A stretch of 64,000 nt of DNA from JBEIQE01 sp040376705. GTDB lineage: Bacteria > Pseudomonadota > Alphaproteobacteria > UBA2400. Made by a program: the position numbers and the translations under genes. Under the pieces are notes generated by a model. The model searched no databases. It saw only the letters and a list, made by a program, of their open reading frames with translations, and had not been told where the DNA came from. The DNA is taken from assembly GCA_040376705.1 (NCBI GenBank), contig JBEIQE010000008.1:51141-115140 (forward strand). Direction: 5' to 3'. Of this stretch, positions 1-7,676 are shown in pieces. Within the stretch, counting starts at the first letter, position 1. Every line of letters begins with the position of its first letter.

Positions 1-2
1 TG

Positions 3-1370
3 TTGGCTGGCGATGATGATGCCGAGCAGGACTACGGCCTTACGGTTGCCGCCAGCGACCTGACCCTGCCCAGCCTGCCTGCCTATACCCCGCAGACCAC
101 CGGTGTTGCCGCCCTTGCCGCCGCCGAAGAACCAGCCGAAATCACTGCCGTTACGGCCGCTGCCCCTACAGCCATTGAAGTTGAAGACCCCTCACGCCGC
201 GTTGTGCGCCTTGAGTGGGGCGATACGCTGGCTGGTTTGCTGGTTGAGGCGGCTGTGCCGGCTGCCGAAGCGCATGAAGCCATGGCTGCCCTGCGTACGG
301 TTTACGACCCGCGCGATGTTCAGGCGGGCGAAGAAGTTGTACTGCGTTATGACCCCGCCGGGGCTTTCTCGGGCTTCGAGTTTGAACCTGCGGCCGACCG
401 CTCGGTGCGCGTTGAGCGCCATCAGGGCGAGTTCAAGGCCGCCAGCGTACTACGCCCGCTGAGCCATAATGTCATGGCCGCTTCCATCCGTATTGAAGGC
501 AGCCTTTACGAATCCGGCATCAAGGCTGGTATTCCCGCCAGCACCATGGCCGACCTGGTGAAGGCGCTGTCATACAGCGTCGACTTCCAGCGCGATATCA
601 AGGCAGGCGACAGCTTCAAGGTGCTGTACGAAGTCATGCGCAATCCCGAGGGCGATCTCGTGCGCACCGGCCAGATCATGTTTGCCGAAGTGAACCTGCA
701 GGGCCGCACCATTCCGGTTTACCGTTACCGCTTTGCCAATGGCGATGTTGAGTATTACGACCGCACAGGCAACTCGGTGCGTAAGGCACTTCTGCGCACA
801 CCTGTAAACGCCGCGCGCATGTCGTCCGGCTTTGGTATGCGCCGTCACCCCGTGCTGGGTTATACCCGCATGCACAAGGGTACTGACTTTGCTGCCCCCA
901 CCGGCACACCGATTTACGCTGCTGGCGATGGTGTGGTGGTAGAGCGTGGTGTGAAGGGTGCTTACGGCAATTACATCCGTATCCGCCACAACAACAGCAT
1001 GCAGACCGCTTATGCGCATATGAGCCGCTTTAACCCCAGCGTTACCCGTGGTGGCCGCGTACGTCAGGGTCAGGTGATCGGTTATGTGGGGTCTACTGGC
1101 CGCTCCACCGGCCCCCATCTGCACTACGAAGTCCTGATCAATGGTGCGCAGGTTAACCCCATGCGTGTTGCCAGCATGGCCAGTGGCGAGCCGCTGCGCG
1201 GTGCTAACCTCAACCGCCTGAAGGGTATTATCGAGGCGATTGATAAGCAGTTCGAAGGCCTGCAGCCCGGCCTTGCAACTGAAGTTGCCTTTAATGCCAA
1301 TACCGGCGAGCCGCAGGCTCAGGGTGTGAGCAGCGTTGCCGAGGCCGAAGCCAAGCGCCGCGATAACTAA
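3..1370 (+). CDS. M23 family zinc metallopeptidase (5' end outside window)
   Basis: Peptidoglycan DD-endopeptidase of the LytM/M23 family, expected to cut peptide cross-links in the periplasm. The open frame runs to the window edge with no signal peptide or membrane anchor at its visible start, so the N-terminus is probably missing. About residues 60-130 look like a LysM/OapA-type region (WGDTLAGLL, then RDVQAGEEVVL). The M23 domain occupies about residues 270-400: GFGMRRHPVLG, the zinc-ligand motif HKGTDFAAP (His and Asp near 290-294), YGNYIRIRH, AYAHM, and HLHYEV near 372. All expected catalytic and zinc-binding residues are present, so an active enzyme is likely rather than an EnvC/NlpD-type activator. 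A terminator shared with convergent ppa follows. Confidence 0.9.
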   Translation: MAGDDDAEQDYGLTVAASDLTLPSLPAYTPQTTGVAALAAAEEPAEITAVTAAAPTAIEVEDPSRRVVRLEWGDTLAGLLVEAAVPAAEAHEAMAALRTVYDPRDVQAGEEVVLRYDPAGAFSGFEFEPAADRSVRVERHQGEFKAASVLRPLSHNVMAASIRIEGSLYESGIKAGIPASTMADLVKALSYSVDFQRDIKAGDSFKVLYEVMRNPEGDLVRTGQIMFAEVNLQGRTIPVYRYRFANGDVEYYDRTGNSVRKALLRTPVNAARMSSGFGMRRHPVLGYTRMHKGTDFAAPTGTPIYAAGDGVVVERGVKGAYGNYIRIRHNNSMQTAYAHMSRFNPSVTRGGRVRQGQVIGYVGSTGRSTGPHLHYEVLINGAQVNPMRVASMASGEPLRGANLNRLKGIIEAIDKQFEGLQPGLATEVAFNANTGEPQAQGVSSVAEAEAKRRDN

Positions 1371-1385
1371 GCTATAAAGCATAAG

Positions 1386-1415
1386 AAAAAGGCCGCTGAT
1401 TGGGCGGCCTTTTTT
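1386..1415. terminator. bidirectional rho-independent terminator
   Basis: GGCCGC and GCGGCC (1391-1396 and 1404-1409) form a stem around a 7-base loop, with A5 before and T6 after. It sits between the convergent M23 peptidase and ppa genes and can stop transcription from both sides. Confidence 0.85.
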
Positions 1416-1446
1416 ATTGTTCTGCAGATTTAAGAGTTAGGGGTGC

Positions 1447-1995
1447 TTACGCAGCCTTGGTCTTTTCGGCAGCTTTGTAAGCAGCTACGCCATCGATAAT
1501 CGCCTTGCGCGCATCGGCAGCTTCGCCCCAACCGCGGATCTTCACCCACTTGCCGGGCTCAAGATCCTTATAGTGGCTGAAGAAATGCACAATCTGCTCG
1601 AGCAGCAGCGGCGGCAGGTCGCGCTGGCTCTGTACGGTGCGGTAAATGCTCGAGAGCTTGTCCACCGGAACGCCAATCAGCTTCAGGTCTTCGCCGCCGT
1701 CATCTTCCATGTTGAGGTAGCCGATGGTGCGTACGCGCACCACAGTGCCCGGCATGAGCGGGAAGGGGGCAACCACCAGCATGTCCAGCGGGTCGCCATC
1801 GCCACCCAGTGTCTGCGGGATGTAGCCATAGTTCACCGGATAGCGCATCGGTGTGCTCATGAAACGGTCGACGAACAGCGCGCCGGTGTCCTTGTCCACT
1901 TCGTACTTGATGGGGTCGCCATACATGGGAATTTCGATGATGACGTTCACATCGTTAGGAATATCGCGGCCAGCCGGCACGTTTGAAAGGGCCAT
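1447..1995 (-). CDS. ppa: inorganic pyrophosphatase (family I)
   Basis: Soluble cytoplasmic pyrophosphatase that hydrolyses PPi to two phosphates and pulls biosynthetic reactions forward. The 182 residues match the usual bacterial family I length. The family signature DGDPLDMLV is intact near residues 66-74, preceded by YPVNYGYIPQTLG; the C-terminal part contains HFFSHYKDLEPGKWV. The start follows a GGAG about 12 bases upstream, and MALSNVPAG is a normal N-terminus. The alanine/lysine-rich tail is unremarkable. Transcribed alone and convergent with the M23 gene across a shared terminator. The identification is secure. Confidence 0.97.
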   Translation of the reverse strand: MALSNVPAGRDIPNDVNVIIEIPMYGDPIKYEVDKDTGALFVDRFMSTPMRYPVNYGYIPQTLGGDGDPLDMLVVAPFPLMPGTVVRVRTIGYLNMEDDGGEDLKLIGVPVDKLSSIYRTVQSQRDLPPLLLEQIVHFFSHYKDLEPGKWVKIRGWGEAADARKAIIDGVAAYKAAEKTKAA

Positions 1996-2184
1996 AAAGT
2001 AGGGTCTCCGTTTGAATTATTGCGCTGCAGCAATAACCCATAAGATGCTGCAACTGCAAGATATATTCTGCCGCAGCCGGTAAAATAGTTAACATTTGTG
2101 GCGACCGGCGACTGTAACATAAGTGTCATCCCGGTTAACGGCGGGTTTTGCTACATCTGAGCATCTTAACCGCGAGAGGATGTT

Positions 2185-2763
2185 ATGAGTGTTCCACCCC
2201 TGAATATAACTTTTTATGCTCCCATTCATTTGGGCCGCGGCATAGGGGGTAGCCTGCCGCCTGAGGGTGATGGCAAGTGGAGCACTGGCGACAAGATTTT
2301 TGCAGGTGTATGCGCGGCGGCCCTACTGGCTATGGGTGCAGGTTTCGGCGCAATCATCTACGAGGGCGCGACCAACTCGACACAGCAGGTGACCAGCACC
2401 TTCAATAATAAAGCTGTGCTGATAAACGCACGTCAGCGCGACCAATATGTCGAGATGCGTTTTGCTGCCAAGGACGTGAGCCGCCAGCCAGATGGCAGGG
2501 GCAAGGAAATTGTAAACCAGCACGTTCCTTACACGCAGACCTGGTTCAAACAGGGCCAGCAATGCCAGGGCACTTATAATTTACAGCATTATTACAAACA
2601 TACAGGCAAGTCCAAGGGCTGGAAAACCAGCCTGACGGAGGCAACACCGCGCACCTGTATCAGTTTTGCTGAAGTAGCCAAGAAGCCCGCCAAGCAGGCT
2701 GAAGTGGCTGCCAGCCGCCATTTCTACAAACACCTGTTCCCCAAGGCGCAGTTAGACTCTTAA
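2185..2763 (+). CDS. hypothetical single-pass membrane protein
   Basis: Not recognised. The 192-residue product has a glycine/proline-rich N-terminal stretch of about 35 residues, one hydrophobic helix (about 37-60, IFAGVCAAALLAMGAGFGAI), then a polar domain with two cysteines (QGQQCQGTY and PRTCISF) that could form a disulfide if it is periplasmic. The helix followed by NST and Gln-rich sequence suggests a bitopic protein with its C-terminal domain outside. A good GAGAGGA site lies just ahead of the ATG. Its stop codon overlaps that of the convergent GH17-like gene by 4 bases. No family resemblance was seen that would support a function. Confidence 0.75.
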   Translation: MSVPPLNITFYAPIHLGRGIGGSLPPEGDGKWSTGDKIFAGVCAAALLAMGAGFGAIIYEGATNSTQQVTSTFNNKAVLINARQRDQYVEMRFAAKDVSRQPDGRGKEIVNQHVPYTQTWFKQGQQCQGTYNLQHYYKHTGKSKGWKTSLTEATPRTCISFAEVAKKPAKQAEVAASRHFYKHLFPKAQLDS

Positions 2764-3782
2764 CGTGCGCTGAGCAGGCGTGCGACTACATCCCATGCGG
2801 GTTTGGGTGTTCCATCCAGCCGCCTGACACCAAGCGAGCACAGGAAGTCGGATAGCGCCTGCGTTAGGGCGCCCGCATTACCAAGGCCGTAATAGCCGGT
2901 CAGGCTACGGCACAGCTTGGGGTCGAGGTCGTGTAGCAAGAAGATGCTGGCCAGTTTGATCTGCGGTAGCGCCTCAACTGCCGGAATGGCGATGGCAAAA
3001 AACTCGGCCTGCTGGGTTTCACTCGCTCCCATGGCACTGGGGTAGCCAATTTCCTGCAGGTATACATCCTTGCCTTGGGCAGACGCCACCAGATGTGCGA
3101 GATGCGCAGGCACATTGGCCACCGGTTGGGCAGTCATATCGAATATCGGGTAGTAGGTAAAGAAGGCGGCATCGCTTGCTGCCACCATCTGCTTGATGAT
3201 CTCGCTGCGGCCTTTGATCAGCCCTTCGTAGGTAACGGCAATACCGATTTTTGCCTGTGGAAAACGTAGGCGCGCCGCTGCACTGGCCTTGGCATAAAAC
3301 GCAAGGTAGGGCGCAATTTCATCAGGGCGGGATTCAAAATACACATCTACTTCGTTGCCGATGATGAAGGTGGGTAATGTAGTAGGGATTTTTTCTAACG
3401 TGGCATCGAGCAGCGCTTCAAACCGCTGCAGCATCACAGGGTCATCCCATGCGGTCTGCATCAGCTCTGCAGGCATATCGCGGCGGGTGGTATTGATTAC
3501 GCTGATGCCAAAATACGGTGTCAGACCCAAATCACTATGCCCATAGGCCAGACCGCCCAAGTGCTTTTCAATTTCAAAGCGGCCCGTGCGTGGCTCCATT
3601 TCGCTCCAGGCATTTACCGATACCTGAATGGGGGCGTTAATGCCCTTCACCATCTTCAGGGCATCGACATAGTCTTCAACCCTGAAGATACCGGATTCTT
3701 TGGGGAAGGGCAGGATACCCCAGTCAGCCGCCTGAGCGGGCAGGGCAAAGAGCAGGGCAAGGCAAAAGGCAGGTAGCTTCAT
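2760..3782 (-). CDS. secreted GH17-like glycoside hydrolase
   Basis: Predicted exported TIM-barrel glycosidase. A signal peptide (MKLPAFCLALLFALPAQA) is followed directly by the barrel. Two clan GH-A type carboxylates are in place: IGNEVD with Glu144 as candidate acid/base, and VYLQEIGYPSA with Glu244 as candidate nucleophile. The second motif is close to the GH17 signature (E-x-G-Y-P-S), the family of beta-1,3-glucanases and glucosyltransferases, so a role in beta-glucan hydrolysis or remodelling is inferred. FFTYYPIFD fits the strand before the nucleophile. At 340 residues the length is typical for a single catalytic domain. GH53 or a non-catalytic relative remains possible. It stands alone, divergent from the autotransporter gene. 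Confidence 0.7.
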   Translation of the reverse strand: MKLPAFCLALLFALPAQAADWGILPFPKESGIFRVEDYVDALKMVKGINAPIQVSVNAWSEMEPRTGRFEIEKHLGGLAYGHSDLGLTPYFGISVINTTRRDMPAELMQTAWDDPVMLQRFEALLDATLEKIPTTLPTFIIGNEVDVYFESRPDEIAPYLAFYAKASAAARLRFPQAKIGIAVTYEGLIKGRSEIIKQMVAASDAAFFTYYPIFDMTAQPVANVPAHLAHLVASAQGKDVYLQEIGYPSAMGASETQQAEFFAIAIPAVEALPQIKLASIFLLHDLDPKLCRSLTGYYGLGNAGALTQALSDFLCSLGVRRLDGTPKPAWDVVARLLSAR

Positions 3783-3913
3783 ATTTGCAACTAGGCCCTA
3801 GATTGCAGCACTTCACAAGCTTGTTAATGTAACTTTTTAGGGAGGCGGATTGCCGGAAACCGTCCGATCCGATACATATGGCCGCAATAGATTTAACTGG
3901 GGAATTACCAATA

Positions 3914-5773
3914 ATGCGCAACCACAAGACCAAGCTGCTGGCCACTGTTTCGTTCATCTCGCTGCTCACCTGCTCGAGCCTTGCCTATAGCTACGAGACC
4001 ACCACCTTCAGCGTGTCCTTGGGCGACTCCAGCAAGACCGGTACGATCTCGATTGGTAATACTGACCTCGGCGATGGCACGACATCAATTACGGCAGGTA
4101 GCACCGTTTACAACACGGCTTTCCAGTATTTCACGCCTACGGTTACTGGCACCTATGTTTTTGGTCAGCTCTATTCTCCGGCTGATACCGCCATCCTGCT
4201 CTACTCACCAACATTTTCTACCAGCAACCCCACTGTAAACTTCGTTTCCATGAATGATGATGGTGATCCGTCCAGCATTTCTGATGCTGGTTTGCAAAGC
4301 TATGTCACAACAGCGATTGCGGGCCGTAGCTGTTCTCAGTCTTATCTTTGCCCACTGCTTGAGGCCAGCCTCACGGCGGGGGTCGACTACTATGTCGTGG
4401 TTTCAACTTATGGTCCCGGCGTTAGCCTTGGCGGCCCTACCGATAATCTTACTTTCTTCGTGATTGGTGATGCGCTGGTAGGTGTGGGTGGTGTGCCGGC
4501 AACTGGCTATGTCGATACCGCAGCTCCAACAGCCGTGAGCGGCCTCGCTGAATACCTGAATGATAACGATAACAGCGGCGATCTGGCGACTGTAGCCAGC
4601 TTCCTTGATACGGCGTCAGAGGCAGAGGTCACTTCAGCACTTAAGGAGATCTTCCCCGTCAACGGCTCTATCTCATCGCAGATCACCAATGGCGCGACCG
4701 GTCAGACCTCAACCGTATTGCTGGATAAGGTCGGCACCGTGCTGGGCAATATCGAAGCACCTGCCGCCGCTGGTTTCGCCAACGGCGCGTTCAGCACCGG
4801 CAAGTGGGTGTTTGGCGAGAGTGCCAATATCACCCGCGAGCCTGCCAAACTGGGTTACCTGCAGGAGACGATGGGCACCGAGCGCGGCACTAGCGACTTT
4901 GTGGCTGCTCTGGCTGCTACTCCGTACACCCGCTTTGGCAGCGACAGCAGCGCCTTCTGGGTGCAGGGCGTGGGTGCGCTTACTGTTGGCGATGGCACAG
5001 CTGCTTCGCATGGCTACGATGTGGCCAGTGCGGGTGTGGTTGCCGGTTATGAAGTGGCCGTGAGTGAGAATAACCTCATTGGCGTGCTTACCAGTGTGTT
5101 CCGATCGAATGTTGATCTTGATGATGACGCCGGCGTGAACGATGCCAATACCTACTCGGCTGGTGTTTACGCCCAACACCTGATGGGCGCCACCAAGCTC
5201 ACCGGTATCATGCTTGCCTCGTTCAGCAATTACGACAGCAAGCGTAACGTCAGCGTTGGCGGCATCAGCGGTACCCCCAAGGCCGATTACAACGGGTGGG
5301 GCACCAGCACTACGCTCAGTCTCAGCCGCCTTTACACGCATAACGGCTTCAAGATCGAGCCGTTTGCCAGCGCCAACTTCTCAACCGCCACGTCTGAGGG
5401 TTATACCGAAACCGGTGGCGGCGTGTTCAACACTTCGGTTGAGGGTGATGCGTCGTCAACAGCGGGCTTGCGCGCAGGTGCAACCTTCCAGTTCGGCACC
5501 ACGCTCTCGGCACATACGCTCGACCTCAAGGTCCGTCCGTATGCCGGTTACACCTGGGAGATCAACGAAGCCAGCACCGCCATTCGTTTGAGCGGCGCGG
5601 GCAGCTCGACCGTTATCAACGGCCAGAGCCCTGAGACCGCGCAGGTCGGTCTCTCGTTCGAGGCGAACCTCATGGTGTCCGAGCGCAGCAGCTTCAAACT
5701 GGGTGTCGATGTCTCGCACGACCGCAACGAGAACCGCGGTATTGCCTATATCGGTTATGGCGTGAAGTTCTAA
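3914..5773 (+). CDS. autotransporter with C-terminal beta-barrel
   Basis: Type V secretion protein of 619 residues from the chosen ATG at 3914, which has a GGGGA site at 3899-3903 and gives a clean signal peptide (MRNHKTKLLATVSFISLL... ending SLAYSY). An upstream ATG at 3878 would put 12 extra residues before the signal and has no such site. The N-terminal passenger (about 30-200) looks like a beta-sandwich of pre-peptidase type (FTPTVTGTYVFG, DYYVVVST). A helical linker follows, then a barrel of about 280 residues with alternating strands ending in GYGVKF, the terminal Phe expected for BAM recognition. No catalytic motif is visible in the passenger, so adhesion or a surface-layer role is a guess. 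A strong terminator follows. Confidence 0.85.
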   Translation: MRNHKTKLLATVSFISLLTCSSLAYSYETTTFSVSLGDSSKTGTISIGNTDLGDGTTSITAGSTVYNTAFQYFTPTVTGTYVFGQLYSPADTAILLYSPTFSTSNPTVNFVSMNDDGDPSSISDAGLQSYVTTAIAGRSCSQSYLCPLLEASLTAGVDYYVVVSTYGPGVSLGGPTDNLTFFVIGDALVGVGGVPATGYVDTAAPTAVSGLAEYLNDNDNSGDLATVASFLDTASEAEVTSALKEIFPVNGSISSQITNGATGQTSTVLLDKVGTVLGNIEAPAAAGFANGAFSTGKWVFGESANITREPAKLGYLQETMGTERGTSDFVAALAATPYTRFGSDSSAFWVQGVGALTVGDGTAASHGYDVASAGVVAGYEVAVSENNLIGVLTSVFRSNVDLDDDAGVNDANTYSAGVYAQHLMGATKLTGIMLASFSNYDSKRNVSVGGISGTPKADYNGWGTSTTLSLSRLYTHNGFKIEPFASANFSTATSEGYTETGGGVFNTSVEGDASSTAGLRAGATFQFGTTLSAHTLDLKVRPYAGYTWEINEASTAIRLSGAGSSTVINGQSPETAQVGLSFEANLMVSERSSFKLGVDVSHDRNENRGIAYIGYGVKF

Positions 5774-5797
5774 CCGCAATAGTATTTCAAACAAAAG

Positions 5798-5823
5798 GCC
5801 GTGCAGCGACGCACGGCTTTTTC
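5798..5823 (+). terminator. rho-independent terminator of the autotransporter gene
   Basis: Perfect 7-bp stem GCCGTGC / GCACGGC (5798-5804, 5811-5817) with a 6-base loop, then T5. The 41 bases from 5798 recur at 6551-6591 with only six differences, all transitions. Confidence 0.9.
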
Positions 5824-5894
5824 ATCGGCGGTTACTGTTTGAGCAAGCCGATCAATGCATTCTTGACTAACAGAGTCCTTCAAGGCTTGATTGA

Positions 5895-5909
5895 TTAAAT
5901 CTTCATTAA
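5895..5909 (+). promoter_or_regulatory. putative CtrA box upstream of the pilin-like gene
   Basis: Perfect TTAA-N7-TTAA, the alphaproteobacterial CtrA consensus, 25 bases before the ATG of the type IV pilin-like gene. CtrA control of pilA is known in Caulobacter; direct control here is inferred. Confidence 0.55.
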
Positions 5910-5933
5910 CTTGGAGGGTGGTATCAACAGGAT

Positions 5934-6518
5934 ATGTGTGCCTCAGTAAAAGCCAGTTTTCTATCGATTCGTCATCAAAGAAGGGGCTTCAACCTTGTAG
6001 AGGCCGCTATTGTGCTTGGCGTGATTGGATTGGTAATTGGAGGGATATGGGTTGCCGCATCTAAAATTACTAATGACCTCAAGTTAAATCAGGCAACAAC
6101 AGGTCTGCTGCTGATTGTGGATCAATATAGATCTATCTATAAACCCTTCGGCATTACAGCGATATATAATGGGCCAAGTACAATAACATCACAAATTATT
6201 GGTGTTATACCAGAAGGCTTCTCCCGACGAAATGATGGCACGCTTGTCGACCCTTGGGGCAGGGGTATGGGAAATATTCAAACATATCGCCAAGATGATC
6301 TTATTGACCTCGCCAATTTAGGTTTCTGGTTTTACAACGTAAGCAGGGCCAATTGTATCGAGTTAATTAGTCGCTTGAATCGTGCGCGATATATCTACAC
6401 TGTGAACAGCACTAGTGGAGCGACGTACAATATGCCTTTAAGTATTAGCTCAGCCAACTCGCTAGTTTGTCAGGCAGCAACGCAGAATGTAAATTTCGCA
6501 TTTCATTTATTTAAATGA
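5934..6518 (+). CDS. type IV pilin-like protein with prepilin N-terminus
   Basis: The 194-residue product carries a class III signal: a short basic leader ending RHQRRG, then FNLVEAAIVLGVIGLVIGG with the +5 Glu conserved. This is the G/F-x3-LVE cleavage and methylation motif handled by a prepilin peptidase, so the protein should be an inner-membrane pilin or pseudopilin subunit. The C-terminal half has two cysteines (ANCIELI and LVCQA) placed like a disulfide-bounded D-region, somewhat as in PilS/PilV-type conjugative pilins. No other pilus gene lies nearby, so assembly must use distant machinery. The gene is visibly AT-rich (row 6121-6180 has 21 G+C of 60) and lies between two near-identical terminators, suggesting acquisition. 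A GGAGGG site lies about 15 bases upstream of the ATG. Confidence 0.8.
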   Translation: MCASVKASFLSIRHQRRGFNLVEAAIVLGVIGLVIGGIWVAASKITNDLKLNQATTGLLLIVDQYRSIYKPFGITAIYNGPSTITSQIIGVIPEGFSRRNDGTLVDPWGRGMGNIQTYRQDDLIDLANLGFWFYNVSRANCIELISRLNRARYIYTVNSTSGATYNMPLSISSANSLVCQAATQNVNFAFHLFK

Positions 6519-6550
6519 TCGTACTTGTCGTTAGACAGCGCATCTCTCTA

Positions 6551-6575
6551 GCCGTGCGGCGATGCACGGCTTTTT
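6551..6575 (+). terminator. rho-independent terminator after the pilin-like gene
   Basis: GCCGTGC / GCACGGC (6551-6557, 6564-6570) with T5. It is a diverged copy of the terminator at 5798; the similarity continues to about 6591, beyond the T-run. Confidence 0.88.
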
Positions 6576-6595
6576 CATTGACGGTTGCTGCAGGC

Positions 6596-6928
6596 TTACT
6601 CTTCGGCTGAGCTTTGTGTTGCCGAGCTCTTGACTGAGCGGTCGCTTGCATCTTCGGGTGTGCGCTGCGCTTCGGAAAGACCGAGCTTGCGCGCCGCCAG
6701 ATGGAGCGCCACGGCCTCAATAGCTGTGTCGGGTGTTTGCGAGAGGAAGCTCTCGGGGTTACTCCGGCGTAACCCGGCCAGTACCTTGTACTTGCGGATA
6801 TAAATGCGCTTTAAACGCATTACCTCAATGACAATGGGATCGGCGGGATTATTAGCGGTCAGAGCGCTAATGATCTTTCGTTCAGTGAGTTCCCTCATTT
6901 CAACCGGGGGTGTCGCAAGTAATCGCAT
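6596..6928 (-). CDS. hypothetical protein
   Basis: Not recognised. The open frame extends to a TTG at 6994, but that codon lies inside the FNR-type palindrome, so the ATG at 6928 (110 residues, MRLLATPPVEMREL) or at 6898 is preferred; neither has a convincing ribosome site. The product is mainly helical and charged (ELTERKIISALTANN, IVIEVMRLKRIYIRKYK, AIEAVALHLAARKLGL) with a serine-rich tail, no signal peptide and no membrane segment. IEVMRLKRIYIRKYK could be a basic recognition-type helix, but no domain can be named. It is the only nearby gene positioned for control from the upstream palindrome. Confidence 0.5.
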   Translation of the reverse strand: MRLLATPPVEMRELTERKIISALTANNPADPIVIEVMRLKRIYIRKYKVLAGLRRSNPESFLSQTPDTAIEAVALHLAARKLGLSEAQRTPEDASDRSVKSSATQSSAEE

Positions 6929-6980
6929 GCACTTGCTATAATGCTTGCAAACGTTGCGTGCCACGCAATATTCTGTCCAA

Positions 6981-6994
6981 TTGATTAAAATCAA
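6981..6994. promoter_or_regulatory. perfect FNR/FixK/Anr-type box
   Basis: TTGAT-TAAA-ATCAA matches the FNR-family consensus TTGAT-N4-ATCAA at all ten defined positions. It is intergenic, about 53-66 bases upstream of the ATG at 6928 of the minus-strand hypothetical gene. It implies oxygen- or NO-responsive control if the organism has an FNR/FixK/DNR protein. Confidence 0.5.
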
Positions 6995-7034
6995 TCAACA
7001 TTGCGCATAAATTATAATGGCACCTCGCGCGGGG

Positions 7035-7601
7035 CTAGAAGCCTAATCCATCCACGCGATTTTTTCGTACATCAAAGGTATTCATAACCTGTGCCATGCC
7101 CTGTTGGTAGGTGAGACTCGCTGCTGGTGTCTCGCATATGGCCAGCACATCAAACGCCACATGCGGGTCGAGATTGCGCACCGGAAACTCACTCACAGTC
7201 ATTGTCATATGGTCGTAGGCCTCAAGGTGGCGGCTCTTCGGGTTTACTAATAGGGTAACCGCGGCAGTGTCTGGCGTGAACAGGCGCGCGCTGGCCTTGC
7301 TCGGGCCATCCTTGTTCTCATGCAGCAGGTGGTAGGGCGTGAACGAGATATACGCGCGGCGGTTGGGGTCGCTCATGCGGCTGGCGATGAAGCTGTCGAT
7401 CTCGGCCTGAAATTGTTTGTTGTGCAGCAGCGCATCCATACTGCCTTTGGGAATTTCAGGCAGGCCATAGGGCAGGTGCGGCTTGGCATCGGGCGGCAAG
7501 GCGCGATGGCGCTGGCCAGTGGTGATGATCACGCGCAACTCATTCGAGTAGTAATGGCTGGTAATGCGCTCGCACATCGCGCCGGTGGTTGTATCGATCA
7601 T
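7035..7601 (-). CDS. hypothetical protein
   Basis: Not recognised. The product is 188 residues, soluble by appearance, with mixed alpha/beta character. Notable stretches are ITSHYYSNELRVIITTG, RRAYISFTPYHLLHE and TVSEFPVRNLDPHVAFDVL. There is no signal peptide, membrane helix or evident catalytic motif. A GAGACAGGG stretch ends two bases before the ATG, a tight but usable spacing. Its base composition resembles the chromosome, unlike the AT-rich gene that follows at 7677. It appears to be a single-gene unit whose far end faces the FNR-type box region. Confidence 0.6.
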   Translation of the reverse strand: MIDTTTGAMCERITSHYYSNELRVIITTGQRHRALPPDAKPHLPYGLPEIPKGSMDALLHNKQFQAEIDSFIASRMSDPNRRAYISFTPYHLLHENKDGPSKASARLFTPDTAAVTLLVNPKSRHLEAYDHMTMTVSEFPVRNLDPHVAFDVLAICETPAASLTYQQGMAQVMNTFDVRKNRVDGLGF

Positions 7602-7676
7602 GGCCCTGTCTCTTGTTGTTATGCCGAGGAGGGTAGAAAGATGCAGTAGGTGGGGGCAATTGGAATAAAATTGTTA

